A DNA stretch of 64,000 nt, from contig OX457038.1 of NCBI GenBank assembly GCA_949752735.1, positions 20,320,012 through 20,384,011 on the forward strand, given 5' to 3'. Below are positions 48,623 to 61,046 of the stretch, in pieces (position 1 is the stretch's first letter; every line of letters begins with the position of its first letter). This stretch comes from Lumbricus terrestris (lineage: Eukaryota; Annelida; Clitellata; Crassiclitellata; Lumbricidae). A program made the position numbers and the translations under genes. Below the pieces are notes generated by a model. That model did no database searches and had not been told where the DNA came from. It saw only the letters and a program-made list of their open reading frames with translations.

Positions 48623-49745
48623 CATGGGCGCCCGCATAAATTTTTGCAGAGGGGGGGCAAAATTTTTACGACAGTTACCAAATTTTTTAGTAGCAAGAGC
48701 TTGAAAAATGCAATTCTGGAAATTAAGAATAGGCTTCTGGTATTTTTCAAAGAGGTTTCTTATGCAAATTTCTCACTTTCATCTTGTGTATAATTTTTAA
48801 TGTGAATATAGTTTCCTTAGAAATTTGTTAGAAATCAAAAAGTAGATGTAGTTTCCTAAAGTGCGTTATATAATTCTATAGAATGAATGAATGAATAAAT
48901 AAATGAATGAAAAATAGGTGTCAGTTTTCAAGGGGCAAGTGCTCCTCTAGCTGCTTCTAAAGCGACACTCGAAAGCCAATTGCAAGGCACCAGCTTTTTC
49001 ACATGTGCTTCGTCGAGTCAGAAACCTATTCCAAAGAGTAGCCAGAACTGGTAGCCAGAGGGCCAGAGTAGCTGTTAATGCAGGTGTCATTTAGGAAGGT
49101 GGATGTTCCGAGGATCAGATGAGTATGGGCATCAATTATTTTTGAACAGATCTCTTTGTCAGTTTTGGGTGGAAATCCTGTGGCGTGATAACCAGAGCCC
49201 CTCATCTAAGTTTATCTACAATTTGACCTCCCTGGATTCTGTACTGGCAGCTTTAAAAGTGAACAAAATGGAGCCTGGGTTATAGCATACTTGATTTATA
49301 TAATTACAATGCTGGTGAATAAGCAGATCTCCCTGATGTAATTTCAGTGTACGGTACTTTGAGAAATCTTCAAATTTATGCATTAGTATTTAATTTTTTT
49401 GCAGTTGTGATTATTTGCCCCCACAGCTGCAGGATTCCACTCAAGTAAGCCATAATCGATAGGCCTGCTGTTTGCATGGGCGCCCGCAGGATGGTTTAAA
49501 GCCAATTGTCATTGTTACAGTTTTTAGAAAGAGCTTGAATATGCAAGGCAGAAGGTTATATGATCATGTATTGTTTACTTCTATAGAGATATCTAAATGT
49601 ATATTTCTGACTGTATAATTCATATTATTGGTGCACTAAGGCAAAGAAATTTGTTAAAAACTCAAAAGTAGTAGTTAAAAATATTGATGTCAATTTTCCA
49701 GGGGGGGCAAGTGCCCCCCCTTGCCCCTATGTGCGGGCGCCCATG
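48623..49745. mobile_element. hAT-like element with CATGGGCGCCCGCA ends, composite, TSD CCTGCAAT
   Basis: Termini CATGGGCGCCCGCA (48623) and TGCGGGCGCCCATG (ending 49745) are inverted repeats. CCTGCAAT flanks them exactly at 48615-48622 and 49746-49753. A second left terminus lies inside at 49475-49488, so 49475-49745 looks like a complete shorter copy, while the first copy breaks off near 48960 without its own right end. Confidence 0.88.
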
Positions 49746-51188
49746 CCTGCAATGTCTTCGATGGGAAAGAGAAAGTAAGTAAGTAAGTATCGGTTTTAAT
49801 TCTCAGTGGCAGATCGCATTATGAGTTACATACATTACATCAGCACGTACATTGAAGCACAAGAATAATCAGAATATAGCGTACTTGGTATACAAATAAG
49901 AAATGTTCTAAGCATTCGATTCGTCAGCCTCAGCATTTTTGCGCCCATGGTAGAAAGGAGCGCTCTGGTGCTTTATTGGAAGTCATTGAAAAAACCATGC
50001 TCAGGGCTGAGCACAATTTAAGCAAAAATTGCCTTTTCTGCACTTGAGTACTGTTGCTCAAAAGATGTTAAAAAGTAAAGTAAGAGTATGTTGAAAGCCA
50101 GTCATCTTATAATGAGTCATTAGCCTTTAAGATCTAGTGGTGCCATTGTTTTTGTCAAGTGCACTCAAAATTCGTTGTTAAGTCTTGATCTTCAGACTAA
50201 AAGTCTTGGTCTTGAGGTTAAAATTTTCCTGTCAATTTGAACAGCAATTAATCCGTTTAAGATCCTCGTATATTCACTCTTGCATTCATAGAACTGACAA
50301 ATCTGCATGGATCAGGAATGCACCCAGTTTTAATTTTAAGTTTCTGACTTTTTGTTATTTACTTCCAATTTTGTCCGACCTCTTGACCACCATTGTGTTT
50401 TGCACAACTCTTTTGTTACACAAGTAAAGGAAGACAAATTGTGAGTTTGTATGTGCACGATCGTATGTGTGAGTGGTATGTTCAGTTTCAACTTTGCATA
50501 GCCAAAAATGTCATCATTATTAAAAAGAGGAACAATATCAGGATTTATCAGTTAATTTTTTACTAGCTTTAACCTTTCACCATGGATCCATAGTATTTTG
50601 TCAGTGGCATGTTGAGTTGTTTCCGCTTGAATAAAATAAAATAGCTTTTTATTAAAAATTCTGGGTTTTCTGACTTTTCTCAAATCTTTTATTAAATCTT
50701 GGTATGAGTATGACTGATTTTTAAAGTCTTGGTCTTAAAGCTTAAAGACCTGGTCTTGAAGCCAAAAGTCTGTGTCTTGGTCCTGAAGCTTAAATACCTG
50801 GTCTTCAGGTCAAAAGTATGTGTCTTGTCTTGAAGCTTCAAAACCTGGTCTTGGTCTTGACGTTTCAGGTCTTGACAACAAGACTGAGCGGTGCAAGTAT
50901 TGCTTGTTTAAAACTTACAATTTCTAAAAGATGAATATATTGTTGTTCTGAGCGAATTGCAAATGATGATCAAAGGCAAATGATGGGAACCAAACGAGGC
51001 CAATATGGGTCGGCATGAGTGCGATCAATTCAAGGCAAAATAAACCTATCATGATCATCCTATGATCGATGTTGTCATGACCCAGATATCCGTGATACCA
51101 GCCGTTAAGAAGGAGGAAACCAGATGACGGCTGTTGGTTGGCTGGTTGGTTGGTTGGCAATCTGCACCATATAAATCATGGTGTTGAT

Positions 51189-51624
51189 CATAGTTGTAAA
51201 AAACGTTTTTTTCCGTTTTTTATTCTCTCCCAAAAAACGTCGTTTTTTTCGTTTTTTATTTTTCCCATCGTTTGTTATCGTTTTTTTCTTTTTTCTTTAA
51301 CTTTATTTATTCATTTACTTTCTGTTATTATTTTCCTTAATTTTTATTTTTTCTGATATTCCATATTTTTTCCGCCAATACTCTCAAGGATTCAGCTAAC
51401 TAAAGTCATTATTTCATCGTTTAACATCATCATTTAAGAGCTAGCCTGCGTGTAGTAGGTTCCTAATCAGTGTTTTCAAGGTTAAAATGCGGTTTTAGAT
51501 GTAGCAAAGTCAAATTAGTTACCGTTTTCGTTTTTTATCGTTTTTTTGTCGTTTTTTATTTTTTCGAAAAAAACGACGTTTTTTACCGTTTTTTATTCCG
51601 TTTCCATCGTTTTTTACATCTATG
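51189..51624. mobile_element. hAT-like MITE, CATAGTTGTAAAAAACG ends, TSD GTGTTGAT
   Basis: The 436-bp element starts CATAGTTGTAAAAAACGTTT and ends CGTTTTTTACATCTATG; the 17-bp inverted ends differ at about one base. GTGTTGAT is repeated exactly at 51181-51188 and 51625-51632. It is the shortest clean copy of the family at 17568-20128. Confidence 0.93.
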
Positions 51625-51639
51625 GTGTTGATAATACGG

Positions 51640-52010
51640 CCACAGTTTAAATTGCTGCCGAGCGAGAAACGCCGTCCAACCAATTAATAGTCTTATAAGA
51701 AGCATCGGGGCACAATGTCGTCGGCTATAATCTCCTCAATATATGATTATACGACGATCGGCAAGATATCACCTGGAACGAATATGATGACCGGGCTTGT
51801 TGAGAGGTGCGTCTGGATGATTAACGATAATGATGAGAGGCGAGTGCATTCCGGATAGGGTGCCAGTGACTTTGATGAACTGCTCGCTAGCATGACGCGA
51901 ATGATCCGGAACCATGGCTATAAGAACCAGTAATGAGATAAACTTCTAGGCTAGTTCTGGACGGGTTGGAATTCATAACCTCAGTCTCAACTCGAGTGAT
52001 ACACATAGGT
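51640..52010. promoter_or_regulatory. Possible regulatory island next to a MITE
   Basis: Non-repetitive sequence with several CpGs (AACGCCGTCCAACC, GTCGTCGGCTATAATC, TACGACGATCGGC) in otherwise AT- and repeat-rich intron. No reading frame or transposon sign. Function is a guess from composition. Confidence 0.15.
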
Positions 52011-52489
52011 CATCCTTAGCGGCCCCTGCGAATGCATCACAGTCTTTGCCTTCACAAACGCATGCATCACTGCCTCATATGTTTCTCCACAGAATGAATG
52101 AAGATGGAAACCCTCCATCATCGCCTCCATTTCTCGCCAGTATTGCCACATCAATCTCAACTTCTAGAATGCTCATAACGAACAGAATGAACAATGTACT
52201 ACAGCAAGCAGACATATATTGTCATGCATGACAGTATAGCACATAAAACTGCTATATTTCCAGGGTTTCTTTCCTGGCCAATGTAATAAGACCGGTTTAT
52301 TACATCTTGACCACAGCAGTCAATACTGAATAATCAGTTATTCATAAAATGTCTGATTAATAGCAATGCTATAAAGAAGACGATTACATCTGTAAAGACA
52401 GCTGCAAGTGACAAGAATACATTCAGAATCGTAAGTGGATGCATAGGATATATAAGGATTTATAGGATATATACACATCATAATGTATA

Positions 52490-52492
<3 letters not shown>

Positions 52493-52527
<35 letters not shown>
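52493..52527. repeat. (TA)n microsatellite
   Basis: About 35 bp of alternating TA. A second TA-CA-TA run is at 53121-53174. Confidence 0.95.
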
Positions 52528-52531
<4 letters not shown>

Positions 52532-53117
52532 ACATATAGCCACTCTTCCAGCAAACTCCTCGGAGGTGTTTCCAACCTGACAGAACAAGACCATGGTCGA
52601 ACAGAATGGTCGTAAACAGCTCTCGCAGACGCAAAGAGGAGCAAGGTGCTCATCACATGGAGTGTAAAGCTTCATCTGAAGTAATAGAATCAAAGGAAGA
52701 GTTGTTCATCTTCATTGCATATGGAAAACCCTTCCAACTCCCCTTCTGCCACCTGGTCAACTTAAGCCATAATGAGTTCTATGACCATAGCACCACGCTG
52801 TCTCCTCGCCTTGACTTCCCCGAATGTTTTACCCTGGCACCGGAAAGAACAGGGCAGTTCTGGCTGTTGCAGACTTGATTTGATATAGAGCCAGTGAATA
52901 AGCAGATCTCCATGATGAGGCTTTTGTGGACACGCTGAGAAATACTCAAAGATTTACGTTACATACATTACATTACTGTCAATGAAAAGTCCAGGCTGTG
53001 AGGGAGGGAAGGCCACCCACCATCCTACATTGAGGCTTAGGAAAATCAAATTACTTACAGCTCATGCCAATGAATGCCTCTCAGGGCAAGCTTAAAGAAC
53101 TGTCCAACTGTGCACTG

Positions 53118-53174
<57 letters not shown>

Positions 53175-54262
53175 CTATATACATTAGATACTATATACTG
53201 ATATATTACTTGCAACTCTTCCTTCAGGATGAATAAATCTTCTGAGCTGCTTAAGGAATTTACAGTCTGGCCAGGCAGACAGGAATTTCTCTTAGTTAAT
53301 TAAAAGACTGTCAGTGCCGACTAGAGGACAAAAATGCTAAAACCGGCAGAGGTATAGAAATGGTGTGCCAAATCTAAGACCCTTTGATTACTACCCGGTA
53401 TTATTTCTATAACTATTTACTTGTATTTCTACAATTTAGGTGCATCCATATTTGGACCGTAATGAACATTCACTTCAGATTTTCTTCGGGGCCGAATAGC
53501 GTGTCAAATAGCTATTCAGTATTCTGTCGAATAGTTAGTCCAATTACTCATATTCGGCCGAATTGTGATATTCGGTAGCCTACAGCCCTAGAGCGAATGG
53601 CAAATGGCAAATGGCGATCGAAGCCAAATGATGGGAACCTAATAAGGCCAATATGGGCATGTACTAAAGGTGACTTGAGTGTACTAGTAGTAGTATATTC
53701 GTTTAATTTCAATGTTAGACAATTCCAGGTGACATACCGCACCAGGTTACGGCTCAGAGAAGTAAAATAAAACACAGAAGTAGGCCGAATAATAAAATTT
53801 AGTAATAATAATGTAATAAAGTAGTGACAGTCATGAGCTGGCACCCATTCGTCACGTTGTTGATGTTAAAATAGTTGATGTTGAATTACTGTCATTGAAT
53901 CAGGATAAGCCAAAACGGCCCATCAGTTATTAGCAGCTTAAGGCGACTTGAGTGTACTAAATGTGACTTGAATGTACTAAATGCGACTTGAGTGCACTAA
54001 ATGCAACTTGAGTGTGCTAAAGACGACTTGAGTGTACTAAATGCGACTTGAGTGTGCTAAATGTGACTTGAGTGTGCTAAAGGTGACTTGCGTGTACTAA
54101 AGGTGACTTGAATGTACTAAATGCTTGAGTGTGCTAAAGGCGACTTGAGTGTACTAAATGCGACTTGAGTGTGCTAAATGCGACTTGAGTGTGCTAAAGG
54201 CGACTTGAGTGTACTTGATGCAACTTTAGTGTGCTAAATGCGACTTCAGTGTGCTAAATGCA

Positions 54263-54660
54263 ACTTTTCATCTACCGTATTCAAAAGGGAGCTATTCGTT
54301 TATATCCAACAAGGAGAATAAGTCAAACTTTCTGGGGAAATGCGAGCAGCTTAATCTGGGAGTGTGCACTCATGTCCGTGTATGTCACTAAATATTTTGT
54401 ACTCTATTTTTTCTAACTCATTCACTTTTCGTTTGTATATAATATATACATGTATGCTAGTTAAGATTTTATTTTTGTGTCATTTCATTTCACATTCGAC
54501 CATATTACATTCGTTTAACCCAACACTCTCAGGTGGCCCTGGCTAGCGGGACCTTCAGCCCTTTTGGGTCTCCTGGGTAAGCCAACATGTTTGACTACCA
54601 TGATGTAATTACGAAATGTTATGAATTGGTTGCCAAATAAAATGTTATGTTATGCTGTGA
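54263..54660 (+). mobile_element. 3' end of an unidentified retroelement
   Basis: About 400 bp interrupting the minisatellite. It ends AATTGGTTGCCAAATAAAAT plus GTTATGTTATG, a short (ATGTT)n tail typical of non-LTR 3' ends. Upstream it contains GCGGGACCTTCAGCCCTTTT and GGGTCTCCTGGGTAAGCC. No protein relic is visible. Confidence 0.5.
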
Positions 54661-54851
54661 TGAATGTACTAAATGCGACTTGAGTGCACTCTATGTGACT
54701 TGAGTGTACTAAATGCAACTTGAGTGTACTAAATGCGACTTGAGTGTACTAAATGTGACTTGAGTGTACTAAATGTGACTTGAGTGCACTAAATGCGACT
54801 TGAGTGTACTAAATGTAACTTGAGTGTACTAAATGTGACTTGAGTGCACTA

Positions 54852-55483
54852 ATCGTAATCGTAATCGTAATCTCGAAACTTCTACAGCGCCCACAAAAGC
54901 CAAGTCACGGAAACCAGCTTATTCACAGGCGCTCAATCAAAACAAAATCGATAGGCAGCGGGTCAAGTCCGGAGAGTCAGGCAGGCAGATAGATGGACGG
55001 CTAAGGTGGGTGATGTTTAGAATTGAAATGACGAGGGATGTGATGAGAAGAGGAGGAATCAGGATAGGATTTGTGAAAGAGCAATGTTTTCAGTTTTGAG
55101 TGAAAGACCTGTGGGGAAATAGCGAGAGGTGGAGTTTTGGTGAGTTCGTATGATGGGTCGGAAGTTTGCCGAAGTGCTGGCGGAAGTTTGTTCCAGAGAG
55201 GTGGAACGGCAATGGCTATGGAGCGGTTTGCAAATTTCAGTGATGAAGTGATGGGAGGGCGAAGCAGTGTAATGGAGGATGAGGAGCGTGTTGAACGAGG
55301 TGGCTGGATGGTGAACAACTGACGAAGGTAGAACGGCTGGGATGATTGAAGTGTATTGTAAGTGAGTGAGAGGACTTTGTATTCGATGCGTTCAGGTATT
55401 TTGAGCCAGTGAAGTGATTTCAGGACAGGAGTGATGCGGTGACGTTTGGGGGTTTTCGTCACTGCACGGGCGAGGGCGAGGGT
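54852..55483 (-). mobile_element. CR1/L2-like LINE, C-terminal relic with (ATTACG)n tail
   Basis: On the minus strand an open frame of about 160 codons (55492-55001) contains TPVLKSLHWLKIPERIEYKV, LSLTYNTLQSSQPFYLRQL, VPPLWNKLPPALRQ and FHSKLKTLLFHKSY. These are the post-polymerase C-terminal motifs of CR1/L2-like LINEs. The 3' tail reads GGGCGCTGTAGAAGTTTCGA then (GATTAC)n at 54852-54870. It is inserted in the minisatellite. Confidence 0.85.
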
Positions 55484-55627
55484 GACACTCAAGTCACTAA
55501 ATGTGACTTAAGTGTACTAAATGTGACTTGAGTGTACTAAATGTGACTTGAGTGTACTAAATGTGACTTGAGTGCACTAAATGTGACTTGAGTGTACTAA
55601 ATGTGACCTGAGTGTACTAAATGTGAC

Positions 55628-55771
55628 CAGTGTAAGAATCGTGGAAAAATAACTGTGGGGGTTGGCCTATGATAAACTTGAAATTGGGGTGTGAAAAACA
55701 GAGTTTACTATGAGGCACTAAGAAAGACTGGGGGGTTGAAACCCCCAACCCCCCTGGCAATTCTCACCCTG
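55628..55771. mobile_element. hAT-like MITE, TSD AATGTGAC
   Basis: The 144-bp element starts CAGTGTAAGAATCGTGG and ends GGCAATTCTCACCCTG, the reverse orientation of the family member at 26606-26751. AATGTGAC flanks it at 55620-55627 and 55772-55779. Because the left flank is minisatellite, one copy of the duplication was created from a monomer. Confidence 0.87.
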
Positions 55772-56757
55772 AATGTGACTTGAAAACCTACGGAACTTCT
55801 CATTGTTAAGATGTTAAAGTTTCTCTTCTCAGCCTCTGCTTCTCAAACTAGATGAAGGCTGATCTTCTGAATCAGTTAAACTTCTGTCATATTACGCTGG
55901 GTCCTGCTGTGCCATGCTCCCTATTGATGCCTTCCAACTGACCTGTCAAACCTTACAAAACTCAACTATTGATCAAATGATGTGCAGTTCATTGTGACAA
56001 CGACAGTGATATATCTCTTCGGTTAGATTAGATTAGAAGAACAAGCTGATAAACAAAGACAGCAGAAACAATTAAGTGTGGCGATGAAACCTGAAAAATA
56101 ATTGCCCATTAAATTCAAATCAGCACATAGGTTTACATAAGATGATATGACATATGCTGAATGCACAAGAATTTTCTTTCTAATATGTAGGCCGACAACC
56201 TTTCATTGAAGCACACACATTGCGTGGTAGAGATTCCACCGGCTGTCCACTCAGGCTGGCATTTTCCGCTTCCATCGTCTCAACATAAACACCACAGCAG
56301 CCAGCTTTAGTCTGTGTTGAAAAACGCTTTCAGTAAGCAGTTCATGCTTAAGTGTCGCATATGAGCCAGACTGGATTATAATGAGCAGCCATACAGCCAT
56401 AGAGCCATATAAGCCATACATCAGCAAAACTTCTCATGGCCTGTGACTGATTGCGTGCGATTTAAAGTCAGCTTGCTCGCTTATCCTCTTAACTCAATCC
56501 GGCTTTGCTCGTTAAAATATCGGTCCGTTTCCTGATTCAATTCATGCTGAGTGCATAAGCCGACAGAGTGAAGTTCCCAGCATCCAGTTTACAGTTTGCC
56601 ATAAAAACCATCAGCAGCTTCCATCCAACTAATAAGATTAGGTGACTGTAGGTTACTGACTAATGGGAATAAAGGCTTTGATGGCAGAAGCGGAACTTCT
56701 CATCAATAGGCAACCGATGAATGAGAGACAGAGACAGAGAGGAAGAGAAGGAGAAAG

Positions 56758-56791
<34 letters not shown>

Positions 56792-56849
56792 GGAGAGAGA
56801 CAGGGCTAGAGATAATCAACCAGGTAATAAGTGAAGAATAATTCTGCTG

Positions 56850-57600
56850 CAAAGCGATTCATCTAGTCCATCCAAAGGTAAACATCTATCTATCTGTCCC
56901 TCTATGATTCACTGCAAATCGTCCAAAGATTTCATGCAGAAGCTGCTACAGAACGTGTGACTTAATCAGACCCCACCAGATCCGATTTTCCACAGTCCAT
57001 GCCAGGTCTGTGTACAATAGGCAACCACACCCTCTTCGACTTCCTACGTACCATCACGTGCATCCCATTTATTGCCTACTATCAATCAAAAGCATACGGA
57101 CACATGTGACAGCAGTAATCTGCATTTCATGCCTGGAGTTCCTCACTCCGTTTTCTAATACTTCACGCGGCGGCCAGGACAGCGCTATTCTCACACTGCT
57201 TCGCGGCAAAAGAAATAAATAACTCGGACAGGACGAAGATATGACGCCTGTGCAAGACCGTCGTCCTGCAGGTCGCACGGCATAAGAATAAGCCGTGGAT
57301 TATTGGAAGTGACACACAGGTGCTTTGATTAATACGTCGATGAGCGTTCTCAAACACAATCACCTCCTCACACGTTGGATCGATAACGGAATAAAGACGA
57401 CGACGACGATTTCTATCCACCATCTCCAGCCACCATTTTTGACGCTAAATCTGTAGCGACTTTGCGTTATGGTAAAAGAGAATTGAAAGTGGATTAGACA
57501 GCCGCCATGATGAACTGCCACCCGGGCTCAGTGACTTGGCCATCAACACTCGTGATGTGAATGTCCCACATAATAAAGAATAGCAGGGTAGATTCTGAGG
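56850..57600. promoter_or_regulatory. Possible regulatory island in the Ig1-Ig2 intron
   Basis: Low-repeat sequence with raised GC/CpG near 57150-57430 (CACGCGGCGGCCAGG, AGACGACGACGACGATTTC). It follows a CAGA microsatellite at 56758-56790. No exon-like frame or transposon sign. Weak evidence only. Confidence 0.15.
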
Positions 57601-57736
57601 AACTGAACAAAAGAACGAGTGAATCAATTGCGCAAAATGATGTCATATTATATTATAAAGATTGGTCATGCAGCTCGAACAATTATAAAACATTCACACC
57701 TTAAGATGCCAGACCAGGTTTTTCAAGAAAATCGTA

Positions 57737-58210
57737 CATTCGTTCATTCATTCTGTCGACTTATATAGTGCACCTTCAAGAAATTTACTCAGGGGCGCTC
57801 ACAGCCTAGCCAAGGCGAAAGAAAAAAGACTTGAGAGATTTATGAAGCAGTTTGATTGGTCAGATGTAATAAATGCGGCTTTGAATAGGAGGTCATCCCA
57901 GATGGACGGCCCTACAACCAAGACAGCTCGGCCACGTCTGGCAGCTAAGAGAGCTGTGGAACTAGGAGTTGCCCTTTATAGCAAAGCTTCAATGTCACAG
58001 ACTGGGCGACAGAGATCGCGTAGGTAAGATGGAGCGCAACCAAGGATGGAGCGCGAAACCAGAGCAGCAATTCGATATGAGACATGTTGGGCTACAGGCA
58101 ACCAACACAGCACATCGTGCATGTAGGCAGAGACAGAGGAGAATTTGAAACTGAAACAGAGACAGAAACAGAGACAGAGTGAAAACAATAACAATAACAC
58201 ATGCTGTGAT
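57737..58210 (-). mobile_element. CR1/L2-like LINE, C-terminal relic
   Basis: Minus strand: MHDVLCWLPVAQHVSYRIAA, LVSRSILGCAPSYLRDLCRP, matching the LHWLP.R.RI.F...L....G.AP.YL.EL motif of the LINE at 12.97-14.19 kb. The 3' end (57737-57800) has the GAGCGCCCCTGAGTAAATTT tail and (GAAT)n. The frame is broken between motif and tail. Confidence 0.8.
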
Positions 58211-58259
58211 AGTGGAAGTACCATTTTTAAGGCTGCGGATTTTACTGATAAATTATTAA

Positions 58260-58680
58260 GTTGTATTGTATTTATAAATTTATAAAGTGTCTCTCACAGT
58301 GCACACCAATCCCAATGTGAAGGACCCAGAGAAAATAAAGTCGTTTTGAGACGCGTGAAATTATGCACTTTCGGGACCAGTTAATACCGTAGGACATGTC
58401 CATGGAGAGAGGTGATTCCAAAGTGCAGGATCAATGAAAGTGAACGCTCAATTTTTTACAAAAGCAGTCCTTGCTTGCGGGACAAAGAGATCATGCCTGT
58501 CATGTGAGCATAGTGGATGGAGAGACAGAAAGTCACAGTAAGACCGGCAAATTAAAGCAAGAACCTTAAGCTGAATTCGAGCTGTAAGGGCCCTAAGGGG
58601 GAGCCAGTGAAAATGATCAAACATGAAAGAGATGTAGGACAAGCAAGGAAGCCAGGGAAGAAATTTTATACATTTTTCGT
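58260..58680 (-). mobile_element. Second adjacent CR1/L2-like LINE relic
   Basis: Minus strand: FDHFHWLPLRALTARIQLKV followed by LALICRSY is a diverged form of the same C-terminal motif as in the neighbouring relic. The segment continues to about 58260 with a GTGTGAC-type, poorly preserved 3' region. It lies directly upstream (minus sense) of the relic ending at 57737 and in the same orientation. Confidence 0.6.
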
Positions 58681-58756
58681 TAGTTCGGCACCAAGAAACT
58701 TTGTACACAACAGATGCTGAAGCAATGTAAACATCGAGTACCAATAATTTTTGCTA

Positions 58757-59005
58757 GGGCTCGGTAGCACAATGGATAACATGCTAGATAACAAGAGGTG
58801 ACGAGTTTGCGCCCCATCGGGCAGACATGCTTTGTAGGCAATTTGCACCAATTGTTATTGCAGGTTGTCTGTTCAGTTAGTAGCCAGGATTTATGTATTC
58901 TGTGATTTGAATTCTTGCAAATTGTTTCAACTGCATAATTGTACACTGTAGCCGGTTGCGGTCTGTCAACCAGATTGTTGACTAAATGAAAATTATTAAT
59001 AAATG
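58757..59005 (+). mobile_element. tRNA-derived SINE, second family
   Basis: Head GGTAGCACAATGGATAACAT, B-box-like GAGTTTGCGCCCC, then GGGCAGACATGCTTTGTAGG and GTTCAGTTAGTAG, shared with the copy at 32441-32750. The tail ends AATGAAAATTATTAATAAATG. Confidence 0.65.
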
Positions 59006-60722
59006 TTTAATTTTCTCGATTCTCGATTTCTCTCGATCATCTTAGCATGGGCTGTATGTTTCAGTTTTCAAATTCTTTTTCAACAGGCAAAAATCATGAC
59101 AGGTTTCAACATGTATTATTTTTGTTCACTGAATTATTGTTATTCTGCAAAAAGTTCTGTAATTGAAATAGAAAATTTTTACACATGCATTATGAAAGTA
59201 ATTCTTTTGCAACATCAGATCAGTTTCCACTTTTACATTTCGATGTTCTGAACTCATAAAAATATGTGCATGAAATTTGTAAATATTGTCCAAAAATTCT
59301 TAGATTGATTTCATTCCCATCCCAGTTGTGTCCTTTGTTTGTTAGCCCCTAGCAAAGAGAATTGGTACTCAGTACCCAATCCTCATAGATGCAACTGTTT
59401 TCATAATTTTTCCCTTATGCTTTTTACGATTTTCTCACTAATTGCAAGATTGTCTCGTATAATTGACCAACTTTCGACTGTCATATAATCTCTTCCATTT
59501 GTTCGTGAGTATATGAAATCACTAGATTTTAAGGCATTTTCATCATCTTAGGACAGGCAAATGTCTCATTATTATTATTTCAAGATACTGTAACTAAATG
59601 CAGTGCAAATGTACTAAAGTAGCAATGCAAGACATTGGTAGTGGCTGTGACAACTAGTGAGGCTGATTGAAAGAATGACCTATGTCAGTGAAGATCACTG
59701 AAGATAGTTGAATAGATCTATAACAATGACCTACTGACACGATAAAAAAAGACATCAACAACAAATATGCATGTTGGTAGGTTAAAGACCTTTCCTATTG
59801 TAAGTCAACAGAAATTGTCTTAGAAGCATCTATGCACATGTAAACATATTTATGCAATCTCTACCTTTGTCATCAACTCATGCCCACAATGGTGTCAACC
59901 AAGAAGATGACTAATGCCTTCACACACTTGCTTACGAATTAATCTGTTGACTGAACAGAAGCAGCACCAAGTACCGTTCAGTGAACCCAAGCTATTAGTC
60001 CTTAATCAGAACAAAGAAACAGCAGCAGAAGTAGAAGCAGGACCAGCCAAGAGGACAGCACAGTGTGCAGCCACCACAGTAGAAGCAAAAACTGTTAATA
60101 ATACAAGAAGCAATTTTGATAGATGATGGAGATGAGCAGCGAAAGCAAAAGGACACTTGACTGCATGACACGTTGTGATCCTGCTTCATCAATAACTCTA
60201 GTAATCTTCACTGAAATGTGTGAGCTTTAAAATTGATTACAGGTACAGAGATTGGCTGAGAAAAGCAGCGGAAGCAGATGTGTAGCAGCAACAGAGCAAC
60301 TAGAGAAGCAGCCGTTAAAAACTATTGCTTCCTCTTTAAAGCACTCAGAGAAAAACAGATAGAACAAAGAGAAAGCAAAAAATGCAGTTGAGCAGCCGAC
60401 AGGTGGTTGGAAACACATTGCACCAATTATCTGGCAACTGCATTTGGAAAATTATTTCTTGAAAAATACAAGATAAGGTGCTATTTCTGAAGGAGCTATA
60501 AAATCAAAGTCTAGATTGGCCTGCTGCCTTTGTAACATCCTCATACTACATATGTTCAAATATATACCATAACACCATACCACTGAATACTATACCTAAA
60601 ATCAGACGATATCAATAGATGATATCAGTCAGGAAATCTGAGGTCAGCCATGGTAGCCATATCACTTTGGTCATAAGATCCAAATATGCAGAAAATGTTT
60701 GAACAAAGAGCACCTTACTTAC

Positions 60723-61046
60723 TTGCGATCTGGAGGGAGGCATTCCGACTGATGGAACTGACCCCGGTCAGTGGGTTAGTGGCATTGCAGTAGTAGCTGC
60801 CAGCATCCGATCGGCTGTTCTTGCTGTGAATGACCCGTAGGAAGAAGAGCTGACCACTGGGCAGTAGCATACGATGTGACAATGGATTTTCATTCGCTGT
60901 GATCACTAGCTCTCCATTGCGATACCACGTGATGATCGGTGGCGGATCACCCTCCGCCTTGCAGTTCAGCGTCGCAGGTTCATTTCGACCGGTGTACAGA
61001 TCCTCTGGGTGCTCAACAATTCGGGGATTAGTTATCTGCTGGACCG
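60723..61046 (-). CDS. robo: Robo exon: Ig1
   Basis: First Ig domain, the main Slit-binding module in Robo proteins. The exon is 324 bp, phase 1 at both ends. The acceptor reads CATTGTAG and the donor GTAAGTAAGG. Residues visible include [12 protein letters not shown] at the start of the domain, the first cysteine in [13 protein letters not shown], the core tryptophan in [27 protein letters not shown], and the second cysteine in GSYYCNATN. The run [13 protein letters not shown] is strikingly close to vertebrate ROBO Ig1. The start codon and signal peptide are not in this exon; the reading frame continues upstream into intron, but an AG acceptor sits exactly where homology starts. A second possible donor 4 bp downstream would break the phase with the Ig2 exon. 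Confidence 0.95.

Larger units (their letters stand above)
53940..55627. repeat. 20-bp minisatellite split by two retroelement insertions
   Basis: The monomer GTGACTTGAGTGTACTAAAT and variants (GCGACTTGAGTGTGCTAAAG) run in three blocks: 53940-54262, 54664-54851 and 55484-55627, in total about 32 copies. An isolated copy is near 53668. The blocks are interrupted by 54263-54660 and 54852-55483. There are no unique spacers, so it is not CRISPR-like. Confidence 0.93.

Noticed and set aside
52606..52878. 90-codon plus-strand frame as a gene
   Set aside because: No domain is recognised; its 3' flank (AGCAGATCTCC...TTACATTACATT) is shared with 49.3 kb, so it belongs to a repeat.
53940..55627. Regular short repeats as a CRISPR array
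   Set aside because: The 20-bp units are tandem without unique spacers, and the window is clearly animal DNA with spliced genes.
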